Source: Sacculina carcini (taxonomy: Eukaryota; Arthropoda; Thecostraca; Sacculinidae). Taken from it: a stretch of 64,000 bases of DNA. The notes under the pieces were generated by a model. The model searched no databases. It was not told where the DNA came from and saw only the letters and a list, made by a program, of their open reading frames with translations. Below, in pieces: positions 22,428 to 49,510 of this stretch. Made by a program: the position numbers and the translations under genes. The stretch lies in assembly GCA_916048095.2 (NCBI GenBank), contig OU696574.1, positions 1,954,501-2,018,500 on the forward strand, read 5' to 3'. Each line of letters begins with the position of its first letter. The stretch's first letter is position 1.

Positions 22428-25400
22428 ATGAGTGGTGTTTTTGTATGGTTCGTCTTTCTTTTGGCGGTTTGTAAGGCTGAAAATGCGGTTGAACTAACCG
22501 ATAGTGAGTTTGATGAAACACTGGGGAAGAGTCCTACTGCGCTTGTTATGTTTTATGCACCATGGTCAGTATCCACCCTACTCTCGTTTAGAACTGCTAA
22601 ACTTGTTTCTTTGATGTTTGTGTGTGTTTATGTGGCTGTGTTTGTGATTGCTTGCTCGGTTGTTATTTTTATTTATTTTTCTGCCTGGGTTCACATGAGT
22701 GTACATTGTGCGTGCTGGTATTTGTGTATTGGTCGGCTTTCTTTGTCTCGTTTATCGATTTATTTCTTCTATTATTTTACCTAGCTAATATGGTATCAAT
22801 TTAATGCCATTTTACTCCGTTTGTCACATATTTGTTTATTCATTTTCTTCTAGCGTTTTGACTTAGTAATTTCATTTGACTTGCTCCTTTCTTCATTATA
22901 GCCTTTATTTTCTTGACTAAACTCAAATTTTATCTACATTTGGGCGCCTCCGGTACATGGGTTTACCACAAGGTGGTAATCGTGCATGTCACTGGACTTG
23001 TCTGTAATTGATAATGGTAAAATTTGATGCGATACACTTCGTCGTGCGTGTTGTCAATGCAGTCGACTCTCCGGTATCTAATCTGAAGTGGACATGTATA
23101 TGTCATTGAGCACAGTGTGTCCTTAAGCGTAATGTATTCACCTTCTTAACTGATTTACATTGGTATAAGCTTCATTAGGTACGATTCATTGATGAGAAAC
23201 AAACTAATCACAAAATACAGGGCGTCTATTATTTATTGATGAATAAAGATATTGTTTTTCACTGTCAGGTGCGGACACTGCAAGAAATTGAAGCCCGAAT
23301 TTGAGAAGGCTGCGTCCATTCTGAAGACCAACGATCCTCCCATATTATTGGCCAAGGTTACTGGTTTCACATCGTTGTCGTTTCTCTGACGCTCAGTCGG
23401 ATAATACTGAATTGCATGCCGGTTCAGGTGTGTGGCTTGTTTGCACCCAACTGTGTGACACTGTGATCGTTCTTGTTGTTCAGGTTGACTGCACCGACGG
23501 CGGCAAGGATTCGTGTGGCAAGTTCAGCGTCACTGGGTATCCGACGCTGAAAATTTTCAAGGATGGAGAGCTCAGTTCTGACTACAACGGGCCACGGGAA
23601 GCCAGTAAGTTGCACGAAACACTGTCGCATCAAGGTCAAGCTATCAAGGTTTGTGGCCCAGACATGGGGAACCACTGGTGTGTTTCGTCATTATGTACGC
23701 TGTTTTGTGTCGACATTTTGCTGTGTACGTACGTTACACGAGCTTTTGTCAATTGTTTAGTGCAGCTTCAACCTTTTTCATGCCATGTCCCCCTTCAACA
23801 CAATGCGTGAGTTCTTGTGGCCCACCAGAAATAATTAATGGCCCTCCTAGAAGTCCTTGTGGCCCCATACACACATGAATCGTAGAGTCGCGATTTCTCC
23901 AGAGTTCATGTACGCTGGTGAATATTTACACTGACCATCAAAACAACGCCATAACCTGGCGTACAGGTGGGACGAACACACACAGACATCGGCGGATCAC
24001 AAGATTGAAATGTACAACACTGAAAATATGTATACAATTAACTTTTTCAAGATGAATTTTTTTGTGGTTCCAGAAAAAAATCTTGTTGCTCCCATTTTTT
24101 GGTAATTTGGTCCTGCGGCCCCTCAAAAATATCTCATGTCCCACGTTGACAACCACTGGTTTAATGGATGCAAATTCTCATTTGTGACGTGTGTGTGTGT
24201 GTGTTTGTGTCGTAGACGGAATTGTTAAATTCATGCGTTCTCGCGTTGGTCCCGCGTCCAAGCAGCTGCTATCCGCCTCCGACCTGGACAAGTTCCGCTC
24301 GGCAGCCGAGGTGTCCGTTGTAGCGTTCGTCAACGATGCCAGCGACGTTCACAAGGCTTTTGAAAAGGTGATAGCATTGGCAGCACTCGTTAGTTGCGTA
24401 ATAGTAACATTGATACAGTCAAACATCGCGATATAAGGCGCTAGTTGGGGTCCAAACAATTCCACCGTATTGTATCTGATTGTGCTTGATGCCGATTTGA
24501 CTGTATGTTTTTTGGCCCTCGTGGTACAAGATAATACATGAATTTGGCGTCCAACTAATTATCTCGGTTCATCAATGCGTCTTATATCGATGTTTCACAG
24601 TATGTATTGTTGGATGATATCACGAATGACTTGTCTGTAATAACTTGATTTCATCAGTCCAGTGTTGAAGTGACTTTGCTAATTGCTTATAACGGTGTTC
24701 GTATTTTTTGGAACTATTGTCGTGTGTTTTTGGGGCCAGGTGTCGGACAAAATGCGCGAAAATGTGCGTTTTGCACACACATTTGAGTCTGAGCTTCTGG
24801 AGAAGCACGGTTCGGACGTGGTGGTGCTGTTTCGACCGAAACACATGAGCAACAAGTTCGAGGACTCGTCGTTGAAGTCGACCAGCACGGATGTGGCCTC
24901 CTTGCAGAAGTTCATCAATGATAACTAGTCAGTCACTTGTGTAAAACTCTGAATCAGTGGTTCTCAACCGGGGTGCCGTCAGATCTCTTGAGTGTGCCGT
25001 CCTAATTCAGGGGATAAATTGCATATTTGTATTGTAATAGCATTTTTTGTAATAGCAGGATCAGTGTAAAGAAAATTATAAGCTGTTGTTACACCGAGGC
25101 AAAATATCGAAATAAAAAAATGATGAGAATGAAAAAAAGATGTATCTCCTTATAAGGGTGCCGGGAACTTTGAAAGGCTTGGTAAGGATGTCGCACACTA
25201 GAAAAGGTTGGGAACCACTGGTCTAAATCCTTGTGTTCATTGCTACTCACAATCGATACGTCGGAACTATCATTGCCACCGAGTCTGTATGTTTCTGTTC
25301 GATTAATTTATTAATTTTTCAATTCAATTAATTTGTGCGCTACGTGTGTGTGTGTACTCACATAGTTTTTCTACAGAATATGAGCTAAGCTCGTGCTGTC

Positions 25401-27396
25401 CCGTCTCTTTTCCATAATTTATCTAACATATTTTTGAAGGAACTTAAATTTCTAGCTACTACTATTTTGCTGTCTAATTGGTTCCATTTATTAGCGCTCG
25501 TAAACGTGTGTGTGTGTGTGTGTGTGTGTTGCGGTGCCAGTCACGGTCTGGTTGGTCATCGCACTGCCGACAACACAGCCGATTTTCACGAGCCGTTGGT
25601 CATTGCCTATTACGACGTCGACTACGTGAAAAATCCCAAGGGTAGGTTTTCCAACTGACGAATTGTTCACATCACATCACATTGTCACATCACATTGTTG
25701 CATCACATCACAGATAATTGCTGACTTGCAACGGTTGCATTGTTGTAGGCAGCGATGAAACATGATCGAGTCCATTTTCATTGGATAGCAGAGGTTTTAT
25801 TGTATATTTCTCCGTGACAACTTGAGGCGCGGTCTTGTTCTTCAACGATCAAGCTCACTTTCACATTTCTAACTGTGTGAACAAGCTGACAATCCACGTG
25901 AAATCAATCAGAAATCATCGAGCAAATGTCGGAACTGCTGAAGCACGTGACGTAGAGCAAGCCTCACTCAGTTACATCAACACGTGTGTGTGTGTGTGTG
26001 TGTGTGATGCTGTCTTTTAGGCACCAACTACTGGCGCAATCGCGTCATGAAGGTGGCCGAACAGTACTCGGGTCGTGTGACGTTCGCTGTGGCGCAACAC
26101 AACGACTTCCAGCATGAACTGGAGGAGTTTGGCCGTGGCTATGTTAGCGGCGAGAAGCCGGTGGTGGTGGCGCGTGATGCCGAGCGACGCAAGTTCGTCA
26201 TGGAGCAAGAATTCAGCGTTGACAACCTGAATGCCTTCGTGTCCGACATGATGGTCAGTTAGTTCGTCTGGCAGTGTGTAGATGCATGTATCTGTATCTG
26301 GTGATGTCAATGTGATATGTGATGCACACACGGTTGTCTTGCAGGCGGGCTCGCTGACTCCCTACTTGAAGTCTGAACCGATTCCCGAGAGCAGTGAAGG
26401 TGCAGTGACAGTGGCAGTGGCCAAGAATTTCGACCAGGTGGTCACCGACGACAAGGACACTCTGATCGAGTTCTACGCACCTTGGTGTGGTCACTGCAAG
26501 AAATTGACGCCGATTTACGAGGAGCTCGCAACCAAGGTGTGAAATACGACCACAGTGTACGTCTTGTGTCAAGTGTAGAACTTGGTGTTGTCGTTGGTTT
26601 ATTAGTGTGAATGAATTCACTGTGTGTTAACATGTGCGCTTTTCACAACACAGCTGAAGGATGAACCCGAGCTGGCTATTGTCAAGATGGACGCAACCGC
26701 CAACGATGTACCCGCCCAGTTCAACGTGCGAGGATTCCCCACCATATTCTACGTGCCCAAGGGCAAGAAGGACTCGCCGGTTTCCTACGAGGTAAGCAAG
26801 GCAGCGATAATACCAGTGTTGTGTTATGTCTCGTGCAGTGCGGTCAAGCAAACCGCCACTACACTATGTTTTCCCATTGAAAGTACATTTTGCAGCTGTT
26901 TCCTAGCATGGTAATATCTGTCGCGTAGTAGCGTGCTCTATGATACGATGATATGAACAATCACCATGAACACCATCGGTTCGGTGCAAATCAGTAATCA
27001 CAATTTCATTGCAAAAATAAGCAAGTGGGAGTGTATAGAGGACTAAATGGATGAGATGGTTGGTAATCGCGACGAATTACACGAGGAATTTGTGTGCGAA
27101 CATTGTGCTTTGTAATAGTGGGATATTTGAGTTTTGTTGTGTAGTTATAGGAGTAGTGCAAATTAACTATATATTTTCATTATGAATTGTATCAAAGCAG
27201 GAATTTTTACGTTTAAAACATCAATGTTGAGCCTTGCCTCTCAAGCCCAAGTACAAGTGATTAACGTTGTTTTGCGCTGTGTTGTGCGTAGGGTGGCCGC
27301 GAGGTGAACGATTTCATCAAATACCTCGCCAAGCATTCCACCAACGGTCTGTCTGGCTACGATCGTACCGGAAAGCCCAAGAAGACGGAGCTGTAG
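22428..27396 (+). CDS. PDIA3: Protein disulfide isomerase, ERp57/PDIA3 type, ten exons
   Basis: Exons: 22428-22564, 23269-23356, 23484-23604, 24216-24367, 24740-24927, 25541-25641, 26021-26253, 26345-26536, 26654-26791, 27292-27396. They join in phase to 484 residues. A signal peptide ([12 protein letters not shown]) precedes the a domain with active site CGHC at residues 47-50. Non-catalytic b and b' domains follow ([13 protein letters not shown]), then the a' domain with CGHC at 388-391 and [10 protein letters not shown]. The protein ends KTEL, an ER-retrieval signal. It forms and rearranges disulfides in the ER lumen, and the family works with calnexin/calreticulin on glycoproteins. The split of the first active site, W-46 across exons 1 and 2, confirms intron 1. 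Introns 3 and 5 each hold a hAT-type MITE. Confidence 0.96.
23759..24158. mobile_element. Decayed hAT-type MITE in PDI intron 3
   Basis: The right end reads GTTGACAACCACTG, and the left end TGCAGCTTCAACCTTTTTCA is its degraded inverted partner. The interior repeats GGCCC-rich segments typical of Charlie-like elements. The target duplication is unclear. Confidence 0.55.
24955..25220. mobile_element. hAT-type MITE in PDI intron 5
   Basis: Ends are CAGTGGTTCTCAACC and GGTTGGGAACCACTG. Flanks CTCTGAAT (24947-24954) and GTCTAAAT (25221-25228) agree at 6 of 8 bases. It is the same end family as the copy at 2852-3167. Confidence 0.85.
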
Positions 27397-27667
27397 CGCA
27401 ATATCGTGCACGTGTGGTTGGGACGAGTTTGTGTGTGTTGTGGGCGAGCTGTGACTTTTCTACTAATTTGTTATTAAATGGCGATGTCGCCTTGTTTACC
27501 ATTACTGTATGTTTCAAATTGGCACGTCTACTCCGGATGATCAGTGCGTTCTGTTTATTTGACTCTTTTTGTTGAATACATGCGGTTTCTGCTCGCACTG
27601 GTTATAGCCATTTGTATTTCTATAGCCAATACTGATGTGACAGTCACATTGGAATGATTAGCTCACG
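27397..27667. other. Convergent 3' untranslated region between PDI and LSM6
   Basis: The 271 bp separating two convergent stop codons hold no further gene. They must contain both polyadenylation regions, so the 3' ends of the two transcripts may overlap. Confidence 0.5.
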
Positions 27668-28408
27668 TCATGCTCTGCGCTTTTGTGTACTTATGTAGAG
27701 TACGTTGTTGCCGCGTATGAATGCGTCTCCATATTTCTCTTTCAGCTGTCCCTTGCTGTACTCCTCGGTCTGTTCGAGCGCGATGTTCATGTAGCCATCA
27801 AGGCACGCCAAGACGCCTGTAAGTCAAATCGATTCGTTAATGCTGGTAATCGTTCGTTAATCGATAATCGACTCGTTAATGGTTGTAGGCAAAACGAGAA
27901 ATTCCAATGACAAAATGAGAGCAAGGCGAAATTAGAAGTTCACGGAAGTAGCGATCGAAGTGGAAGAAACCCTCCAATATTGCCGTTCATATAGAATGAA
28001 GGGACAGCTGAGTGCAATTGGTGTACATAATGAAGTACAATACTGATCATGAGGTCCGTCACAAAATGGGAATTTGCAACCTCCAATAAAACTAAAACTG
28101 ACAAGATTGTGCCGCTCACATTCATCCCTTTGGCCTTTCTGAATATTCTAGCGATATTGGTGGATCTCACATCTGAAAAATGACTGAAATTCGAAATAGA
28201 TTGTCCGAGTTTCTATAAACTATCCATTACATTAGAACGTTTCAGATGTCCGAACAAATGTGGTGATCTGTTTTTTCACTCAAGAGATATGAAACGTGAA
28301 CTCACCGCGATAGTCGGTACCATTGCTGAGCTTCACCACCACCGGACGACCTACAACCTGTTTGAGAAAATCGTTCGGTGTCTTTTTCTGAGTCGTTATG
28401 GACGCCAT
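27668..28408 (-). CDS. LSM6: U6 snRNA-associated Sm-like protein LSm6, two exons
   Basis: Exon 1 is 28408-28306 (donor GTGAGT) and exon 2 is 27816-27668 (acceptor TTACAG). They join within the Gly codon of DYRG to give 83 residues, against 80 in human. The Sm1 motif includes DFLKQVVGRPVVVKL, then NGTDYRG and VLACLDGYMNIALEQ; the Sm2 motif is AFIRGNNVLYIS. LSm6 is a subunit of the LSm1-7 ring (cytoplasmic mRNA decapping) and the LSm2-8 ring (U6 snRNP in the nucleus). A longer in-frame upstream start exists at 28492, but conservation begins at the Met at 28408. ATE1 is divergently arranged 1.2 kb away. Confidence 0.96.
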
Positions 28409-28722
28409 CACTAACAATTCAACCAGCAAAATACTAAGCGTGAACGATGAAAGATCACGCACCCAGACACCTTCTGACAGGTGTAGGTACACTGGAAGAT
28501 GCGCCTAAGTCGATGCCTATGCGAAAATCAGATAAGATACAAGAGTATGGCCTTTGCAACAGTAATCCCCGATGCTTTTGTACTTTTGAACCTGAAATAA
28601 CCCAGCAGAGCCTTGGCACTCAAACTCGGATCAGTGCCACTTAGATGTATAAAACGTACTAGGGTCAAATACGCTAAAAGCGTCAGAAGATCGCCTATTT
28701 CGCCAGGTCCCGCAGTCTACCT

Positions 28723-29452
28723 AGGGCTGCCATGTTTGGCTTTTTTCGACCAACGTTGGCCTAGCAGAACTTTTGTTTAAGGGCCAAACATACTTTGGCT
28801 TTTATATTGTCAGTGATCATTGCCATATTTCTATTGTAAATTATATTTTGCTGAATTGAATGAAAGAAAAGGGAACATCGTGAAGGTGCATACAACTCAA
28901 CGACACATCCCAGGGTCAGGCCCTGAATGAAATTTTGCAAATAGGAAACTCATTATATATTTAATCAATATATTCGTATTTAATCATTGCTGAGTACAGT
29001 ATCACTTTGCACCATTTAGTACCAATTTATTTATTTTTGTCTGCATTTCTTGCATCGTGTTCATAATTGTTAACTGTTTTCCATTTTTGTGGAATGAAGC
29101 GGTCGTAGGGATTCAACCATGGGACATTTGTTCAACAAAAGAGTTGGTTCAAAACCCAATTTTTAGTCAACAATTGCACGATGTTCACTTCAACAGTTTG
29201 ACGGTTTGGCCTCATGTGGCTTGAAACACCTGGCAAAAGGGCTGCCAGCTGTCTCAAGTCATATAAGGTTACATCACATATGGCCATATAAGGCCACTGT
29301 TGTTTGATCGTGTATTACTTAATTGTGTATTGTGTGCGGTAAAAAACAGCAAAAAAGGCAAAGTATGTTTGATCTTTAAACAGAATTTCCATGAGGTCAA
29401 CGTCGTTCGGAAAAGGCCATATTGGCCTAAAAAAGCCTAGCATGGCAGCCCT
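28723..29452. mobile_element. MITE between LSM6 and ATE1
   Basis: Inverted ends AGGGCTGCCATG and CATGGCAGCCCT continue into longer imperfect inverted arms that include CAAACATACTTTG near each side. There is no coding content and no clear target duplication. It occupies most of the shared upstream region of the two divergent genes. Confidence 0.6.
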
Positions 29453-29601
29453 GCTTGGCAGCACTGAGTGGACCGTGGTACAACAACAACAATCTAACTC
29501 AACTAGACGTGTTTAGTGGTTGTGCTCGATTAATATCGATTGGGCCTATTCCGATGATAAAGCCAATTACTCGCATTTTTTGCGCCTTCTGGTGATGCGG
29601 A

Positions 29602-44920
<15,319 letters not shown>

Positions 44921-45640
44921 CGCTGCCAGTTGGTGAGTGTTGCCAGTCGGGCGGTTTGAAGTCAGAGATGCCACTAACACTCGCCTAATATTGCGCGAAT
45001 TTCCATGTCAACATGATTTTTCAAAGTGTAACAGGATTTATGTTTTAATTCAAGCGCGCACTATGACTTGAGCTTATACGTGTGAGGTTATATTGTCAGT
45101 TTTCAGACCCACATATTTCATTTTTCTGGATTAAAACCCCTTTCTTTTGACGCCTTGACATTTCATGTTCGTTTACGGGATATAATCTATGTTTTACGGT
45201 ATAAAATCTGTTTTTCTTCTACTTCTTTATGGAGGTTTGTGGAGGTTTTTGTTCATTTGCTTGTTCGCTGCGTGGACTGTGTATTTGGCTTTTGACATGT
45301 GGAATAACATTTTTGTGTCTCTCAAATAGCGTTGAGTATTTTACGAAATTTTCATCGTTCAAGTCTCCGTGGTATGTATTTGATGCATGAACTATTATCT
45401 TGGCGAAACAATGAGGAGCATGGATGCATCAAGCATGGAGTTTTGCGTTTCATCGCAGTTTCAGATCTAATATCAATACAAATGATACAATAACCTGTCA
45501 TTTAGTCGTTTATTGCCCAGCGTAATGTAATTTAATAGAGGTTTGTAAATATTCGAGGCGCACGAAACACACTAAAAGTTGCATGAAAATAAACACTGTC
45601 TTCACAATTTGACAACGCAACATAGACCAGTGTCATTCGA
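44921..45640. other. Convergent intergenic region between ATE1 and P450
   Basis: The 720 bp between the ATE1 stop and the P450 stop show no gene or recognisable repeat. Confidence 0.5.
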
Positions 45641-47022
45641 TCAGACGTTTCGAGGAATGGGAATTAATTCAAAATGGGTTGGATTCATAATGATGCCAGC
45701 TCGCACCTCTTCGGTCAGCGGATGTCGAAATCCTTTGGGCCAGCGAAAGCTGAATTTTTGAAGTATCTGCGTGAGAAAGAGGAACATCTCGTCGCGAGCC
45801 AATGCCTCGCCGATGCACTGGCGTTTCCCCATCGAAAAAGGAATTACCTTTTTGTCGCAAATAAACCGGCCATCGTCGGAGAGAAAGCGTTCCGGACTGA
45901 ACCGATGTGGTTTGGGGAAGTTGTCTGCGTTCCAATGTACTCCTCGCAGGTTGACTAGCACAATTACTCCAGCGGGCATATCGTAGCCTGCGATGTTGAC
46001 CGTAGTACTGGGAGCATGAGGCACGGCGATGGGTCCAATGTCCGCCCGTCGTTGCGTCTCCAACAGAAACGCTTCGGTGTAGGGCATATTCTGACGGTCG
46101 GACAGACTTACGATCCTCGATCCTCCGGTTACGGCGTCGATCTCTTCTTGGATCTTGACCATCGTGATCGGCTCGTTGCACAGAAAACAGAAAGCCCAGC
46201 GCAAAGTCGTCGCCGTTGTGTCATGACCGGCGAAAAACAGGTCGGACATGCACATGAGGATGTGGTACTCGGTGTAAAGATCGGGACGTTTCACTTGCTC
46301 TTGCAGCAGTGCCTCTATGTAGTTGCTGGGCTCTGATGATGTATCCAATAGTTGCTTGTGTTTGTCGATGGCGGGCTTGAAGAGCGCCTGCAGGAAGTCA
46401 GCGTGTTTCTTCTCAACTCTGTCACCATCAAAGAGCCACGTGGGCAATATGTTCATGAGGAAGGGGAACTTGTCGACCAGTCGCAGGATTTTCACATCGT
46501 TGGTCATCAAGTCCTCGATCACGCCGACTGCCTTCAAAGTGGACTCGTCACAAATGTCCATACATTCCGAGGATACAATGTACCATATGATGTTCACAAT
46601 GGCCACGTTCAGCTTTCTCTCTATATCGGTGGCTTGATGCGCGTTCGGTTCGAGCACGTGTTTGATGAAGCCAGCAACCTGCTCCGATATGACCGTTTCC
46701 AGGCTCGACCTGCCCATACCGAGTTTTCGCAGGCTACGCAACGATGCCTTGCGTGATTCCTGCCAAAGCTCACCGTTCGATATTGCCAGACCTTGCCGTT
46801 TGGTGAGAAAATCGAACGACGTCATCGACGGACGCATGGCAAGTTCAGGCTTGGCGAGCGTTTCTCTTATGAGCGTGTAGTCGCTGAGCACGACGATGCG
46901 GCGCAAACCCAGCTCGACGTAGTAGATTTTGCCAAACTTCTCGGCCCATTTAGCAAATGTATTGAGCGGATTGTGGTAGTTCACCGACAACAGACTTCCG
47001 AGGAAAGGAAGCTTACAAGGAC
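45641..47022 (-). CDS. Cytochrome P450, CYP2-clan-like, main exon (N-terminal exon missing)
   Basis: A single exon after an acceptor (TTTTCAG, exon start 47022, codon phase x|GT) encodes about 460 residues. It begins with GPCKLPFLGSLLSVNYHNP, the proline-rich hinge after the membrane anchor. Diagnostic motifs are the I-helix FFAGHDTTATTLRW (AGxDTT), K-helix ExxR in LLETQRR, the PERF motif, and the haem loop FSMGKRQCIGEALAR with the axial Cys. P450s are ER-bound monooxygenases using electrons from NADPH-P450 reductase; the substrate cannot be predicted. The membrane-anchor exon is not found in the next ~900 bp upstream, which are repeats, so it may lie beyond the inserted elements or be lost. 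The frame itself is intact. The Met at 46990 is internal. Confidence 0.93.
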
Positions 47023-47055
47023 CTGAAAAGTTTCAAAGCATTGGTATCTCTATGT

Positions 47056-47360
47056 CAGTGCTTCTTAAACTTTTTTTGGCAGCGACCCAAAGTTATGCAC
47101 AGATCAAACATCGCGACCCAAATCTACATACTAATACAAATTGTCTTCACATGTATTGATTATTCTTTCAATCATCATTTGATTCAATCATGGCCTAATT
47201 CTATCAAACTTTGATATAATTATATGTTCCAATTCTAATTATATTCTAGTACGCTCAGCATCCTAAGAGTGGGCTTAATGTATTGTAAATATTACACTAT
47301 CCATTATATATTTCATTGACAAAATAATTGTTTTCTACTAACTATTAGCGCTCCAATAAA
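47056..47360. mobile_element. Degraded hAT-like fragment
   Basis: The left end CAGTGCTTCTTAAACTTTTT followed by GCAGCGACCC resembles hAT-type ends seen elsewhere in this window. No right end or target duplication was found. Confidence 0.4.
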
Positions 47361-47464
47361 ATGTCATGGCGGCTTGTGTGTGTATATGTCACGTTTCCTG
47401 CGTTACCAGAACTTTTCATGGAGAGAAATAATCAAACAATGGAGAAATAATGAATGTATGTATA

Positions 47465-47830
47465 TATATAAAACAGATCCTCTATCTGTCTGTCTGTGTG
47501 TCTGTTTGTCTGTCCCACCCTCCTTGGTCCATTTTCTGCAAGCTACTACTCGGTAACCACTTGGTGTACCAGCCAACAATTTATACCATTACATTGGACA
47601 TTTTCATGTCTACACGATAGGCTAAATTTAATTTTTTTACAAATAAAACCAAAAAAGTTATAGCGGTGAAAATACAAAATGAACCCTGAAAAATGCGAAA
47701 AGTTTGGTCAATATTCCACCATCTACTCCTCATAAATCAGAAATAGTACAGTAATACAGATTATACCACTGTGTAGAAAATTTTCTGTTCTACAAGATAG
47801 GTTATAATTCATATCCAAAAATTGAATATA
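47465..47830 (-). repeat. Inverted copy of the 34.7-35.1 kb repeat
   Basis: Starts with TATATATATA and a CTGTCTGTCTGTGTG array, then matches the reverse complement of 34740-35105, including CTACACGATAGGC and TTCTACAAGATAGGTTATAA. Non-coding. Confidence 0.8.
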
Positions 47831-47949
47831 GAAGATGTAAAAAAATTATCTAGGAAATTATTATAAATAAATACTATAAATAAATTATCGTGAAATTATC
47901 TAAAAAATTACCCATAAGGATAATAGAAGGCCTCACCACTTTGTCACAT

Positions 47950-48330
47950 ATGACGTCACATCCCACCCCCCTCTGATGTCACCCCCTCTGACGTCACTCT
48001 TAACCTAACTTGACCTAACATTTTTTTGTTCTTTTTTTCTTTCTATTATATATCTAACCTAACTTTTTTTCTGTATTCCATACCTAACCTAACTTTTTTC
48101 TGTATTCCATACCTAACCTAACTTTTTTTTCTGTATTCCATACCTAACCTAACTTTTTTCTGTATTCCATACCTAACCTAACTTTTTTCTTTATTATATA
48201 CCTAACCTAACCTATATACCTAACCTAACTTTTTTCTTTAATATATACCCAACCCAACCTAACCCAACCCAGCCCAACCTAACTTTTATTTTTATTTCTT
48301 ATTCTTCCTTTCGTATTATATTAATTCCTT
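47950..48330. repeat. CCTAACC-rich mini-array in left inverted repeat
   Basis: ACCTAACCTAAC alternates with TTTTTTCTGTATTCCATA at a ~30-36 bp spacing, at least five times. The mirror array is in the right repeat at about 50920-51120. The core equals two units of the arthropod telomere repeat TTAGG. Confidence 0.8.
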
Positions 48331-48583
48331 ATTCTATGCCCAACCCAACTTTTATTTTTTTTATTTCTTATTCTTCCTTTCTTATGATATTTATTCTTTA
48401 TTCTATGCCCAACCTCACTTTTTTCCTTTATTTCTATTTTATGTCACGATACTCATTATATCGGGATCGCCAAGTCGATGTTTGGCAGATACGTGAATAT
48501 AATAATTTTCAATCATACTTGAAATATATATAGAAAACGGTTTGACTAAATCGGTCGCAAAGGCGATGTTCCAATATGACGAT

Positions 48584-48850
48584 GAATCACTCGCCACGTT
48601 TATATAAAGTGTCTGGTTTATGTCAAATACTGCGGTAAGGTAATCGGATTAAAATGCCAGATGAATTCATTGACGTCAAGCCAAGGATGAATATTTTGAA
48701 TATATTTACCTGATACACAGGTATGGGATTAAAACATTTGCCGGTAACAAAGACCAAATTTACACGCAATTTATGTAAATGTAGCCGAAACGAATGCCTG
48801 TGAATCACTAGCTACGTTTATATAACGTGTCTGGTTTATGTCAAACACTG
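48584..48850 (+). promoter_or_regulatory. Duplicated TATA-containing module inside the 3.3-kb element
   Basis: Near-identical ~48-bp blocks at 48584-48632 and 48802-48850 share ACGTTTATATAA, GTGTCTGGTTTATGTCAAA and an ACTG end, followed by ATCGGATTAAAA. Each has a TTTATATAA box. They look like repeated core promoters, but no gene start is fixed to them. Confidence 0.4.
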
Positions 48851-49172
48851 ACAAAATCGGATTAAAACGCTATTCGACTGTGTCGGAATTGATACAGAAA
48901 TGACTTGCAACGAAATGACCTTTGTATTTTCACTTGATACACAACTATGGCAAATATACAAGTGGAAATCATGTAGAATCATATTGACGACACGATTCAA
49001 CGAACACATCGTGAACACAAATGTTTGTTGATTTTTCGATTAATTTTGATGATGTAAATCACATCGTGTGTCTCATACACAATTTCCAGTTCAGCCGACC
49101 ATGTATCAGGCACAGAAACACTTGTAGAGCGTCAATCTTGAAAATCGTCAATCGTCAATCGTCAATCTTGAA

Positions 49173-49328
49173 TCACAGAAAATCTTGTAGAGCGTCCGAA
49201 AGACACACGTCAAACGATGTGTACTCCTTGTACGATTCGCTGATGATGTGTTTGCTATCTGACGAACTACCACCAACATAGCGATATTTATAATTAGGCA
49301 CTAGTGTAGCAGGAGAAACACAGCTCAT
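49173..49328 (-). CDS. Small ORF of the 3.3-kb element, unknown
   Basis: A 51-codon frame from Met 49328 (MSCVSPATLVPNYKYRY..., ending DALQDFL) has coding-like composition and is divergent from the frame starting at 49511. Part of its 3' end (GACGCTCTACAAG) is repeated just downstream, suggesting decay. I do not recognise it. Confidence 0.3.
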   Translation of the reverse strand: MSCVSPATLVPNYKYRYVGGSSSDSKHIISESYKEYTSFDVCLSDALQDFL

Positions 49329-49510
49329 GGTGTTTATACAAAGAAAGATAAACAATGACTGTAAGAACGAAATTATCAAACACGGAGTGATGGCGATAAT
49401 TATGACGCATGCGTCGAAAAGTAGTGCAATTAGTCTCAGCCGTGAAGTGCAGTTGAGCTCGAGACGTTTGCGGGTGAGGTTGTGTAGTTTTTTATTGCGG
49501 AATTGTCAAC

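Noticed and set aside
47374-47556. Short frame beginning at 47374 as the missing P450 anchor exon
   Set aside because: It is on the plus strand and lies over repeat sequence; it lacks a proline-rich hinge and splice donor in the right phase.
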